Of a stretch of DNA of 43,093 nucleotides, positions 25,796-35,700 are shown piece by piece (the first letter of the stretch is position 1; each line of letters starts with the position of its first letter). The notes beneath the pieces are model-generated. The model made no database searches, was not told where the DNA came from, and saw only the letters and a list, made by a program, of their open reading frames with translations. A program made the translations under genes and the position numbers. Source of the DNA: Gammaproteobacteria bacterium (GTDB taxonomy: Bacteria; Pseudomonadota; Gammaproteobacteria; Eutrophobiales; Eutrophobiaceae). The stretch covers positions 105,312 to 148,404 of the forward strand of contig JAPOQU010000055.1 of assembly GCA_026710545.1 (NCBI GenBank). Reading direction: 5' to 3'.

Positions 25796-27249
25796 AGGTT
25801 ATGCGCCCAGGCAACCAGCGCGTTCATCAGTTCCTTGCCGTGGCCTTTGTGGGCCAGTTTCCGGTTCATCATTCCCGCAACGACATACTCCCGCCCGGAC
25901 CTGCCATGCACGTATCCCGCGACGGCGGAGACATCATCTATACTGCCGGTTTTGACATGCGCGTAGCCGGAAGCCGCCTTGTGCCTGAGGCGGTATTTTG
26001 CGGTGCCGTCCACCCCGGTGATTGCCAGCGATGAGATAAACTCCGGACGGTAGGGAATGGTCCAGGCATGTTCCAGGATATCCGCCAGCAGTTTTGCCGG
26101 GATGCGTGCATCTCTCGACAGCCCGGAGCCGTTGTCGATGTTCAGGGCCTGCGTATCCAGGCCCAGTCCGGTGAGATAGTCTTCGATAGCCCGGACGCCT
26201 TTTCCGACCGTGCCGGGTGGTTCGTGAAGTTCAGCGCCCAGGGTCAGCAGCAGTTGCCGGGTCATGACGTTATTGCTGAATTTGTTGATGAGCCTGATGA
26301 TATCCGACAGGGGTTTGGAATGATGCACCAGGAAGGGTTTGCCCGTCACCGGCGCCGCGGCCGTCCTGACCTGCCCGGCGATGGTGCCGCCCAGTTGCCG
26401 CCATATTGACTTGAAAGCCCCGTAAGCATAGGTCTCATGGGTCAGCAGCGAACGGGACAGGATATAATGGCTGCAGCCGGACGGGAATCTTCCTGAAAAT
26501 ATGACCTGGTCAGCCGCCTTGCTGTCGGGCACGGTCACGGCTACGCCTCTCTGGAAACCGCCGCAATAACGTTTACGCAGCCGCAGCCGGTTGTCTATTT
26601 TCAGACCGGCCAGTTCAGGCTCGGGATGAACCATGACGTTCCTGCCGTCAGGGCCGGGATAAAAATGGAAATAAACCGCCTTGAAATTAACCAGGAAGGC
26701 GTTAGGCAGGACGTTGTAGGTACGGTAGGGGTCATTGTCGAAAGCGCCCGGATCTTCGTATGCGATACTGAACCAGGAAGCGTCGATCAGCAAGTCGCCG
26801 GTGATATCCCTGATACCCCGCCGCCTGAGTTCCTCCAGAATCTTGCGAAAATCCTCAATGACGAGGTGCGGGTCGCCGTACCCCTTGAACAGCAGGTCAC
26901 CGTGCAACACCCCGTTGCTGATGTTGCCGAGGGTGTAAACCTCGGTTTTCCAGCGGTAGGCGGGGCCCAGCAGTTCCAGGGCAGCCAGCGTGGGGATGAT
27001 CTTGATCACCGACGCGGGGTTGAACGGTGTATCCGGGTTAACCGCCAGCACCGGGTCCTGCCGGCCGATTTCCCTCACGTAAAGGCTGTAGGCGTCGGAC
27101 GGTATCCTGTGGCCCTTGATGACGAAATCCACAGGCGGGGGTAACTCCGCGGCGTTCGCCCAGGAATACGGCAAGGCTATGACAATAATAAAAATTGTCT
27201 TTGAAACAACCGGTAATTTCAAAACGATCTCCTGTAATAATGGGGCCAT
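25792..27249 (-). CDS. dacB: D-alanyl-D-alanine carboxypeptidase/endopeptidase (PBP4)
   Basis: This 485-residue periplasmic serine peptidase of family S13 trims and cleaves cross-links in peptidoglycan. A signal peptide ends near SWANA (about residue 33). The active site has S80-V-I-K83 in NPASVIKIIPTLAALELLG, SNN in KFSNNVMTRQ (about residue 320) and KTG in HVKTGSIDDVSAVAGY. The length fits E. coli DacB (477 residues). It is convergent with the phosphopantetheinyl transferase gene and follows puuD on the same strand with a palindromic repeat between them. Confidence 0.95.
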   Translation of the reverse strand: MAPLLQEIVLKLPVVSKTIFIIVIALPYSWANAAELPPPVDFVIKGHRIPSDAYSLYVREIGRQDPVLAVNPDTPFNPASVIKIIPTLAALELLGPAYRWKTEVYTLGNISNGVLHGDLLFKGYGDPHLVIEDFRKILEELRRRGIRDITGDLLIDASWFSIAYEDPGAFDNDPYRTYNVLPNAFLVNFKAVYFHFYPGPDGRNVMVHPEPELAGLKIDNRLRLRKRYCGGFQRGVAVTVPDSKAADQVIFSGRFPSGCSHYILSRSLLTHETYAYGAFKSIWRQLGGTIAGQVRTAAAPVTGKPFLVHHSKPLSDIIRLINKFSNNVMTRQLLLTLGAELHEPPGTVGKGVRAIEDYLTGLGLDTQALNIDNGSGLSRDARIPAKLLADILEHAWTIPYRPEFISSLAITGVDGTAKYRLRHKAASGYAHVKTGSIDDVSAVAGYVHGRSGREYVVAGMMNRKLAHKGHGKELMNALVAWAHNL

Positions 27250-27260
27250 TTCGGATAAAT

Positions 27261-27331
27261 GGGGTCAGGGTAAAAACCCATCGGCATGTGCAGTTTTATC
27301 ATACATCTTCATGGGTTTTTATTCTGACCCC
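27261..27331. repeat. Inverted 20-bp repeat pair (GGGGTCAG...AACCCA)
   Basis: The arm 27261-27280 and its inverted copy 27312-27331 match at 18 of 20 positions around a 31-nt spacer. The right arm runs into the end of puuD and encodes its last residues. It resembles REP-type palindromes; no transposase is nearby. It may also act as a terminator for puuD. Confidence 0.75.
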
Positions 27332-28074
27332 TGTATTCCGCGGCAGGCTGCGCCGAAGCCTGCCCATATCTTTGCGTTCAGTGAATGGCTGCGCCAGTCC
27401 CATTCCGGATGCCATTGCACGCCGGCCGCGAATGCCTTGCTGTTGCGGACCCGGACTGCTTCTATAATCCCGTCCGGGGCGCGAGCTTCAACGGCCAGGT
27501 CGCCGGCGAGGCGGTCTATGCCCTGTTCATGTACGCTGTTTACCCTGGTTGTTTTCGCCGCGGCCAATTTCCCCAGTTCGCTGTCCGGTTCAAAGATAAT
27601 GTCGTGGTAGTTGGCGAAGCGCTGTTCGATGCTCCAGTCTTCAGGCGGGAAGTGGTTCAACTTACCCGGCAGGTTGGGTACATCCTGGTGCAGGGTGCCC
27701 CCCAGGGCTACGTTGAGTTCCTGGATGCCGCGGCAGATACACAACATGGGAATGCCGGCGTCGATTACTTTCGGAATCAGGGGGAGGGTCGTCGCATCCC
27801 GGTGCGGGTCCTGCACGGTATTTTCCGGCGCAACTTTACCCTGGTAGCGCTGTGGTTGAATATTGGAGCGCGCGCCGGTAAAGATGATGCCGTCCACCCT
27901 GTCGAGCAGGGCATCGATGTCCAGGGATTCCGCAACAGGCGGCACTATCCAGGGCAGGGCGTCGGCCGCGTGGATGACGGCATCAGTATAAACGCTGTAT
28001 GCGACCGCAGCCGGCATGATATCTCTTACCATGATGTTATCGGCTGTAATTGCAATTACGGGTTTGCGACTCAT
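27319..28074 (-). CDS. Gamma-glutamyl-GABA hydrolase-like class I amidotransferase (PuuD family)
   Basis: This 251-residue protein is a class I glutamine-amidotransferase-like peptidase. The nucleophile is C114 in LCICRGIQELNVALGGTLHQ, and the His-Glu pair lies in AGVQWHPEWD near residue 218. These are PuuD/peptidase C26 features, and the enzyme hydrolyses gamma-glutamyl amides in polyamine breakdown. No other putrescine gene is nearby, so the substrate is unsure. Its ATG overlaps the stop of the upstream fic gene (ATGA), linking the two in translation. The last five or six residues come from the adjoining palindromic repeat. Confidence 0.9.
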   Translation of the reverse strand: MSRKPVIAITADNIMVRDIMPAAVAYSVYTDAVIHAADALPWIVPPVAESLDIDALLDRVDGIIFTGARSNIQPQRYQGKVAPENTVQDPHRDATTLPLIPKVIDAGIPMLCICRGIQELNVALGGTLHQDVPNLPGKLNHFPPEDWSIEQRFANYHDIIFEPDSELGKLAAAKTTRVNSVHEQGIDRLAGDLAVEARAPDGIIEAVRVRNSKAFAAGVQWHPEWDWRSHSLNAKIWAGFGAACRGIQGSE

Positions 28075-29564
28075 TGTTCTTTAAAGAAGGAGCGATAAAT
28101 TTCCTCCATTCTGGCGACCTGTGCATCCGGGTAGTGTTCAAAGAAACGATCTCGTTTTCTCCGTGAGAGGCTCCCCTTGTTTTGATGGCAAAAATTCACG
28201 AAACGGTCCAGCGCGGTATTGGAAATGTCCATTTCACGATCAATAGCTTGTTTGACCTGTCTGAATTTGTGCAAAAGATCCAATTCGTTCTTCAGAACAA
28301 CGTCTATCGTCTGGTTGATACAGGCGTAGAGATAGTCAACCAGTGGTGTCCCGTCCGGGTAGCGATACAGGTAAGCCGAATCACTGGTTACAGTCATGGT
28401 GAAATCATCATCAAAGTCATACTCCACCAGGTTTCTGACGGGGACAGAAAAGGTTTCCAGGCACGCGTCATAAGCCGGCATATCTTCGAGTATGGTTGCC
28501 GAGACAGGAAAAATAAAGTTCTCCGGTGTCACGCCGCGCGTGGACAGGAAATAGTGCAGCATAAAGCGGTGCGTTCGGCCATTTCCATCTTCAAAGGGAT
28601 GAATAAACACGAAACCAAAGGCGGCCACTGCCGCGACTATTACTGGATTCAGGTCGGCTGATTCTTCGATGAATGCCTGTAAACCCTCCATCAGCGCAGG
28701 CACATCGTCAGGTTTGGGAGGCACCAGGTGCACGTACTCATTCATGCCGATGGTTTCACCGACATAATTCTGGATTGTACGATAATCTTCTCCCGGGTTG
28801 GCAAGCATGATTTTCTGCAGTTCAAGATAAGCGCTTTTATCCAGTGACGGCCATTTGCCGGCGTGACGCAAGGCTTTACCGAAACGCTCAATTTTATCCT
28901 TACTCGGAGTTTCGTTTTCAATGGCAAAAGACGATCGGGTTTCTTTGGTATAGAGATAATTAATGGAGCCGATGATAGTGGCATGATCATACTTATCGAG
29001 TAACTGCCTGGTTTTATCGTGCAGGGCCTGCCAGTCCAGGTTGCGCAGGCGCACCATCGGACAGAATTGTGCATTGCCAAGCAGGTTGTTGACTACGCGA
29101 TGGCGCTTCGACATGCAGGCGCGGCGTGTTGCCTGGTTTGCAAACGGCCTTACCATATATTGTGTCGGGTCAACAAGGTCGATGTAGTTACCCAGTTTCA
29201 GGTCGTCTATATTCAGTCTGGGCTGCCGCAGAAATTCATACAGAAACCAGACCCTGCGCGTGTACATCCCGGTTGGCTGGGCCTGGATCCAGGCTTCCAG
29301 CTCGGTGGCGGGGATATGGTGAAAAAGTTGCAACAGGAGTCGCAGGTTTATTCCGTCATACTTCAGGGCAAACTCCAGGTGTCCGGCCCAGGTCCCGGGC
29401 GGGGTATACCTCCGGGAAGGAAAGACTTCATCAATACCGGTTTGCTTCCGCGCATCTACAGTATCCAGCCAGGAGACATGATCGTGGGGTATGTCCGGAA
29501 CAGGATAATGCTGTTTTAACCAGTTGTAGCCGGCTGGCTTCCGTGTTGATGCCTTGATTATCAT
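28071..29564 (-). CDS. Fic family protein (AMPylase) with own inhibitory motif
   Basis: This 497-residue Fic protein has the complete catalytic motif HPFEDGNGRTHR at residues 322-333, where His322 takes part in transfer of AMP to target hydroxyls. The autoinhibitory motif (S/T)xxxE(G/N) is present as SFAIEN (212-217), N-terminal to the Fic core, so this is a class II Fic. The C-terminal third is helical, with a basic tail KGSLSRRKRDRFF, and might bind DNA, which would fit the operator-like repeat array just upstream. It is transcribed first in a two-gene operon with puuD. Target protein is unknown. Confidence 0.93.
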   Translation of the reverse strand: MIIKASTRKPAGYNWLKQHYPVPDIPHDHVSWLDTVDARKQTGIDEVFPSRRYTPPGTWAGHLEFALKYDGINLRLLLQLFHHIPATELEAWIQAQPTGMYTRRVWFLYEFLRQPRLNIDDLKLGNYIDLVDPTQYMVRPFANQATRRACMSKRHRVVNNLLGNAQFCPMVRLRNLDWQALHDKTRQLLDKYDHATIIGSINYLYTKETRSSFAIENETPSKDKIERFGKALRHAGKWPSLDKSAYLELQKIMLANPGEDYRTIQNYVGETIGMNEYVHLVPPKPDDVPALMEGLQAFIEESADLNPVIVAAVAAFGFVFIHPFEDGNGRTHRFMLHYFLSTRGVTPENFIFPVSATILEDMPAYDACLETFSVPVRNLVEYDFDDDFTMTVTSDSAYLYRYPDGTPLVDYLYACINQTIDVVLKNELDLLHKFRQVKQAIDREMDISNTALDRFVNFCHQNKGSLSRRKRDRFFEHYPDAQVARMEEIYRSFFKEQ

Positions 29565-29582
29565 TCGGGAGCAGAGAAGTTT

Positions 29583-29737
29583 GCGGAAAAACAGCTATTA
29601 TACAGGAAAAATATATGTAAACAACGTATTAGCCGGAAAAACAGTTATTAAACACACCAGGTAAAAGCCGGAAAAATCATTATGAATACGGAAAAATCAC
29701 TATGAATTAAATATATCAGGGAAAATTGATTATTTGA
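29583..29737. repeat. Array of about six 20-bp GGAAAAA repeats over the fic promoter
   Basis: Related units start at 29583, 29603, 29632, 29667, 29687 and 29716. Each has GGAAAA(A/T) followed by about five bases and a TTAT- or TATGA-like end. The units at 29667-29686 and 29687-29706 are head to tail and share most bases. All have the same orientation and lie upstream of fic. The array looks like a multi-site operator for a regulator, perhaps Fic itself. There is no spacer regularity of CRISPR type. Confidence 0.75.
29597..29624 (-). promoter_or_regulatory. fic promoter
   Basis: On the minus strand TTGTTT (29624-29619), a 16-bp spacer and a perfect TATAAT (29602-29597) place a start about 25 bp before the fic ATG. 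The promoter lies inside the first two repeat units, so a protein bound there would block it. Confidence 0.55.
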
Positions 29738-29847
29738 GTTATGAGAATTAAGAGATAATTCCCGGCCAGGGGTCAGTGCCCGCGATTTTCAGTGTGGTAT
29801 AATCTGCAATCATTCCCGGGGAGTCGAAACCATAAGGTTTTAATCTG

Positions 29848-31518
29848 ATGAAACATGAAATTGTCAGGCCAACCGCCGGTTTGCGGGTCGGTGAGCTTCC
29901 AACCGGATTTGCGGTCAGCACCCCGGAATTTGTGTCACTTCTACGGAGATCAGTCATAAGCCTGCGCCGGAAGGCGATCCTGAAATTGCTGTTTTCAGTT
30001 TTCGCCTGCTGTCTCACTTCCGCCTGCGCCCTGAAGATGAACCTGGTCGACCTGGTCCCCGAGGCTGACGAAACGGTTGCGGAGTTACCCGACGAGTTTA
30101 TCGGGATCGGGGACGCCGGTTCCTACCAGCCCCTGGAGTGGTGGAAGTCGTTCGCAGACCCGGTTCTTGACAGGATAATCGACGCGGCGCTGGAGTCGAA
30201 CTTCGACCTGGCCGAAGCGGTGGCCCGGGTCGAACAGGCCAGGGCGCGGGAGCGCATCGTCAAGGCCCCGGCATTTCCGCTGCTCCAACCTTCGCTGGAT
30301 ATTACCGACACGGATATACCCACTAATGCAGGTATTGCCGCGCAACTGGATGAAGTCGGGCTGGGTGCCGACGTCTACAGTGACTTCGGCATCGAGTTAC
30401 CCGACCGGCTTGACTTGACTACCTATACGTTAAACGCTGAATTCTCTTATGAACTCGACTTCTGGGGACGCAACCGCAACGATGCGCTGGCCGCCGGGGC
30501 GCAGCGGTCGGCTTCCGAGTCGGACTACCTGACCGCCCGCATGGGGGTGCTGTCCGAAACCGTGCGCACCTACCTGGAGATTGTCGACCTGCGCCGGCAG
30601 CACAAGCTGGTGGATGAAAACGTGGAAATCTTCCGGCAGCGCGAGTCACTGGCCGGGTTTCGTTATGACCGCGGCCGCATCGACACGCTCGCGCTTTACG
30701 CTGCGCGCCAGAAGCTGCGCAATGCAGAGGCGGAGTTGCCGCAGATCGAAGCGCTGCTGGCGGATGCTGAAGGCCGGCTCTGGGTAATGCTGGGCGGTTA
30801 CCGCTCGGACCTGGAGGAGTTACTGCCCGATACCCCGACGCCCGCCACTGCGCTCGAACCGGTTCCGGCCGGCATTCCGGCAGATCTCCTGGCACAGCGG
30901 CCGGACGTCAGTGCGGCAAGGGAGCGCATGGAGGCGGCCCGCTACACGGTCGGCGCCCGGCGCGCGGATATGTTTCCGAGCCTGTCCCTGTACGGTTCCA
31001 TCGGCCTGCAGAGTACCGAGGGAGGAGAATGGTTCGACCCGGACCAATGGTTCCGCAACCTGAGCTTCAACCTGCTGGGCCCGGTATTCCAGGGTTCACG
31101 GTTGCGCAGCAACGTCGACCTTGCCGAGGCCAGGTTGAATGAGGCTGCCGCCGCTTACGGGCGCAGCGTCGTCACTGCGGTCAAGGAGGTTGAGGCTGCC
31201 CTGGCGCGGCTTGAGGCCAGCCGCCGCCGCCATTCCCTGCTGGCATCCCTGGCAGATGAGGCGCAGGCCGAAAATGCGTTGCAGGAACAGCGCTATGTCT
31301 CCGGCGTGGGTAACTATGAGGATTACCTGACCGCATCGCAAAACCTCCTGGGGGCGCAATCCGGACTGGCAGCAGCTGAGCGTGACCTGGGTTATGCGCG
31401 TCTTGCGCTGCACCGCGCGCTGGGAGGCGCGTGGACCGAACAGGACAGGGAAGCCGTCAGGCAAGGTGACGCAGCCCCTGCCGGGCCCGCGCGTTTCCTC
31501 GCGAACTCCACGGAGTAA
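29848..31518 (+). CDS. Outer membrane factor of RND efflux system (NodT/TolC family)
   Basis: The frame has 556 codons with two OEP repeats (residues about 95-300 and 330-520). It matches NodT-type outer membrane channels: EWWKSFADPVLDRIIDAAL early, then FELDFWG-like SYELDFWGRNRNDALA, and IPADLLAQRPDVSAARERMEAA in the middle. The N-terminus is uncertain. ATG 29848 leaves about 50 residues before a hydrophobic lipoprotein-like stretch (FACCLTSAC), so a later start is possible, although no ATG is available there. It opens the pump operon; the fusion protein gene starts six bases after its stop. Confidence 0.9.
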   Translation: MKHEIVRPTAGLRVGELPTGFAVSTPEFVSLLRRSVISLRRKAILKLLFSVFACCLTSACALKMNLVDLVPEADETVAELPDEFIGIGDAGSYQPLEWWKSFADPVLDRIIDAALESNFDLAEAVARVEQARARERIVKAPAFPLLQPSLDITDTDIPTNAGIAAQLDEVGLGADVYSDFGIELPDRLDLTTYTLNAEFSYELDFWGRNRNDALAAGAQRSASESDYLTARMGVLSETVRTYLEIVDLRRQHKLVDENVEIFRQRESLAGFRYDRGRIDTLALYAARQKLRNAEAELPQIEALLADAEGRLWVMLGGYRSDLEELLPDTPTPATALEPVPAGIPADLLAQRPDVSAARERMEAARYTVGARRADMFPSLSLYGSIGLQSTEGGEWFDPDQWFRNLSFNLLGPVFQGSRLRSNVDLAEARLNEAAAAYGRSVVTAVKEVEAALARLEASRRRHSLLASLADEAQAENALQEQRYVSGVGNYEDYLTASQNLLGAQSGLAAAERDLGYARLALHRALGGAWTEQDREAVRQGDAAPAGPARFLANSTE

Positions 31519-31524
31519 ACCAAT

Positions 31525-32730
31525 ATGTCCCGCATTTCCAGTTTCCTGGTCGCCGTAGTCATTATCGGCGCTTCTGTGGCATTGGCGTCTTTCCTGGTTT
31601 CAAGGGCGCCGGAACCGGAACGCGTCGAACCTCCCCCGCAAATCCCTTACGCGCAGACCGATACGGTAAGCGCCGGATTTGGTGCCATACCCGTGTTCGG
31701 GGCGGGAACGGTCAGACCAGGTGCAGAGGTCGATATCGCGCCGCAGATCGGCGGCAGGATTGTCTGGGTTGATGCGGGCTTCCGGAGTGGGGGACGGATA
31801 CAGGCGGGGCAGACGATTTTCCGTATAGAAGAAGCGGACTACCTGTACCGGGTGCAGGAAGCAGAGGCCAATCTCGCGGCGCGCCGCGTGGCCTTGCTCG
31901 AGGAACAGGAACAGGCGGCTATCGCCCGCGCCGAGTATGAACGTTACTCCAACCGGCAGGGGGACACGGCTGTACCGGCCGGCGTCAGTCCGCTTACGCT
32001 CAGGGAACCCCAACTGGAAGCGGCGCGCGCCGAATTGAAACGTGCTGAGGCCCTGCTCGCAGACGCCAGGCTGGCGCTGTCCAGGACCCGGGTCACTGCG
32101 CCCTTCGACGGCCATGTGCGTGAAGAGGCGGTGGATGTGGGACAGATCGTGGGTGCCGGCCAGACCGTGGGACGGTTTTTTGCATCCGCTGCCGTGGAAG
32201 TAGTCGTGCCCCTGTCCGATACCGAGGCAGCCTTGATCCCGGGCTTGTGGGAACTTAAGGCGGGCGACGGGGAGCAGGGTATTCAGGCGCTGGTGGTCGC
32301 CCGCTACGGCGAAGGAAAATATGCCTGGAAAGGCTACGTGGACCGGGGCGAAACTTCCGTTGACGAACTGACGCGCACTATCGACGTGGTCGTGCGCGTG
32401 CCTGACCCGTTCAGCGTGGGGATTCCGGTGGGCGCATCCGCTGTTGCCGGCGCTGGTCCGCCCTTGCTGCTGGGTGAGTTCGTGGAGGTGGAGATCACGG
32501 GACTTGCGCCGGAGGTTTATTTCCGGGCCCCGCGCGCGGCCCTGCAGCCCGGCAACGAAGTCTGGGTCGTAAAGCCGGGCGGCAGACTGAGTATCGTTCC
32601 GGTACAGGTGCTGCAGCGCGCCGATGACCAGGTGTTCGTGACCGGCGACCTGGAAAGCGGCCAGGCCGTGATTACCGGTGGAATACAGTTTGCCACGGAA
32701 GGGATGCGCGTGCGTACGGAAGCTGATTAG
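31525..32730 (+). CDS. RND efflux membrane fusion protein
   Basis: This 401-residue periplasmic adaptor of the HlyD/AcrA group has one N-terminal membrane helix (FLVAVVIIGASVALASFLV). It continues with a barrel-sandwich hybrid start VDIAPQIGGRIVWVDAGFRSGGRIQAGQ, a coiled-coil hairpin (about residues 105-185, rich in Glu, Arg and Ala) and the returning half DARLALSRTRVTAPFDGHVRE. It joins the outer membrane factor to the RND pump, whose gene starts five bases downstream. No lipobox is seen. Confidence 0.94.
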   Translation: MSRISSFLVAVVIIGASVALASFLVSRAPEPERVEPPPQIPYAQTDTVSAGFGAIPVFGAGTVRPGAEVDIAPQIGGRIVWVDAGFRSGGRIQAGQTIFRIEEADYLYRVQEAEANLAARRVALLEEQEQAAIARAEYERYSNRQGDTAVPAGVSPLTLREPQLEAARAELKRAEALLADARLALSRTRVTAPFDGHVREEAVDVGQIVGAGQTVGRFFASAAVEVVVPLSDTEAALIPGLWELKAGDGEQGIQALVVARYGEGKYAWKGYVDRGETSVDELTRTIDVVVRVPDPFSVGIPVGASAVAGAGPPLLLGEFVEVEITGLAPEVYFRAPRAALQPGNEVWVVKPGGRLSIVPVQVLQRADDQVFVTGDLESGQAVITGGIQFATEGMRVRTEAD

Positions 32731-32735
32731 TCATT

Positions 32736-35700
32736 ATGAGTTCAGTCGATCCCGGTCACGGAGAACGCCCCGGCCCCATCGCCTACATGGCGGGCAACGG
32801 TGTTGCTGCCAACCTGTTAATGGTCGCCATACTGGCAGCAGGGCTGGTGTCGTTGACCGGCCTTGAGAGGGAGGCATGGCCCCCTGTCCCCTTCAACATG
32901 GTCGAAGTGTCGATGGCCTACCCCGGCGCCAACCCGGAAGAAGTGGAACAGTCTATAATAGTCAAGATTGAGGAACAGGTCGAAGCCCTGGACGATGTTA
33001 AATCGGTTCGGTCGGTGGCTGCACCGGGTATAGCATCTGTAAGCGTTGAGGTGAAGTCGGGTACGGATATCAACCAGGCATTGGACGACGTGGAGTCTGC
33101 GGTCAGCCGCATCCAGTCCTTTCCCGGCGCGGCCGAGCGTCCCCGCATCACTGAGATGACCAGCCGGGTGAGCATCATCCGTCTCATTGTGTATGGCGAT
33201 ACCTCCAGGCGGTCGCTGAAGGAACTGGCTTACCAGATTGAAGATGAGCTTGCTGCTCTGCCCACGGTATCGAATGTCGAGACGACCGGAACGTCGGACT
33301 ACGAGATATCGATAGAAGTGCCGCTGTACCGCTTGCGCGCCTTGGGACTCACACTGGATGATGTCGCCGGCGCAGTGCGTCGCGGGTCCCTCGATCTTTC
33401 GGCCGGCAGCATCAAGACCCGAACTGCCGAAGTGCGTGTGCGCACCCTCGGCCAGCGATACAGCCAGCAGGACTTCGAGAACATCGTTGTTCTCAGTCGC
33501 AGTGATGGCACCGTAGTGCATCTCGGCGACATTGCGGAAGTGCACGACGATTTTCGCGACGACAACCTGATTATACGCCATAACGGTAAACCGGCAGTCT
33601 TTGTCGAGGCCTACCGGGTGGAAGGCGAACCGGTGATGGATGTCGCCCTGGCGGTGCAGGAACACGTGGCGAATGTCATTGCGCCGTCCCTGCCTGAAGG
33701 CGTGGAAATTTCCATCTGGAACGACGATTCCCAGACCTATTCGGAACGGGTCGCGATATTGCTCAAGAACGGTCTGCTGGGGCTCCTGCTCGTCCTGGTC
33801 GCGCTGGCCCTTTTTCTCGAAATCCAACTCGCTATATGGGTCGCGGTCGGACTCGCTACTTCGGGGATAGGCGCCCTCGCGGTCATGCTGGCGTTCGACC
33901 TCTCGCTCAACAATATCTCCCTGTTCGTGTTCGTCCTTGCCATCGGTATCATAGTTGATGACGCCATCGTCGTGGCGGAGCATATCCATCAGGAGCGACA
34001 GCAGGGCAGACCGGGAGTTGCCGCTGCGATCCGCGGCGTTCGGCGCATCAAGAAACCGCTGACTTTTGCTGTGCTGACATCCATCGCCGCGTTTACGCCC
34101 GTGCTCTTCGTGCCCGGGGGCATCGGCGAAATATGGAGAGCGCTACCGGTGGTCGTCATTGCCATGCTGTTTATCTCCCTCGTCGATTCACTGTTCATAC
34201 TTCCCAACCACCTGTCCCGTTTACACGGTCCGGACTGGGCGCCGACCAGCCCGGTTGAGCGGTTTTTCTGGCGCACGCAGCGCTGGGTTGACAGCGTACT
34301 GAACAGGTTTGTGGAAGGACCGCTGGATCAATCGCTCCACTTTGCGACGCGCCAGCCGGCTGTGGTGCTGGCGGGTGCGGTCGGCATGCTTATCCTCAGT
34401 ATCTCTCTGTTGCCGGCAGGTATCGTCGCAACCACTTACGCCGATGTGATAGAGGGTGACTTCGTGACAGCGAACCTTGAGATGCCGGATGGGACGACTG
34501 CGCGCAGAACGCACGAGGTGGCCAGGGAACTGGAGCAGGCAGGGCGGCGAGTCATTGCACGGTTCTCCAAGAGCCGGACCGAGGGAACGCTTCCGCTGCT
34601 TTCGGGAGTCACTGTCACCGTCGGCCAGGAAGCGCGTGTTGAGGGTGGGGGCGTGCTGGCGAAACCCACGCTGAACCCTAAATCCCACATTGCTGCTATT
34701 GAACTCAAGCTCGTGAGCGCACAGGAACGAGATATTTCCACAGTGGATGTCGCGCAGGCATGGAGGGAGGAGGTGGGTATCCTGCCCTATGTGCGCGGCA
34801 TTGATATCAGCGGAGAGGTCATCGACTTTGGTAGTCCCATTGAGGCGGTGCTGTCGCACCCGGACCCGGGCCGTCTTGTCCGGATCGCAGACTCGGTGGT
34901 CAGCGAACTGCGCGGACTGGAGGGCGTGTATGACATTCGCTCCGACCACACGCCGGGGGTCAGGGAGATACAACTGGGGTTACGTGAGGAGGCGCGCACA
35001 CTCGGACTCACGCTGGAAGATCTGGCCCTGCAGGCACGCGCGGCATTCTTCGGCGCTGAAGCCCTGCGGGTACAGCGGGACCGGGAAGAAGTCCGGGTCT
35101 ATGTCCGTCTGCCCGAGGATGAACGCGATGCCATCACCGATCTTGAGGAATACCTGATCCGTACCCCGAGCGGAGCGGAAGTGCCGCTCACCCAGGTCGC
35201 GCGCCTGACCCCGGGCATTTCCCCTCCGGAAATCCGGCGCAGGGACGGCCAGCGTGTCGTCACCGTAATCGCGGAAGTAGACTCGGCAGTGATTTCCGCT
35301 AACGAAGCAAACAGCATCCTGGCGAATTCGATCCTTGCGGACCTGCAAGCCTCCAACCCCGGTCTGACCTACATATACGGAGGTGAACAGCAACAGCAGA
35401 TTGAATCGCTGGGCGCGCTGTTCCGCAGTTTTATCCTCGTGTTGCTCTTCATGTATGCGATGCTGGCCATTCCCCTGCGCTCCTATAGCAAGCCGATTAT
35501 CGTCATGGCCATCATTCCGTTCGGGCTCATCGGTACTATCGTGGGGCATTGGGTGCTGGGAGTACCCGTGAGTGCCACGTCCATGATAGGCTTCTTCGGC
35601 TTGAGTGGAGTCGTCGTGAACGACTCCCTTGTGATGATCGATTTCGTTGATCAGCGACTCCGGGATGGCGTTCCCGCGCGCAAAGCGGTTATCGATGGCG

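Noticed and set aside
29583..29737. CRISPR array
   Set aside because: Units are short, degenerate and unevenly spaced (20-35 bp steps), with no unique spacers and no cas genes. They lie over a promoter.
29748..30017. 89-codon minus-strand frame overlapping the outer membrane factor gene
   Set aside because: It is antisense to the start of the pump operon, has no known motif and no ribosome site.
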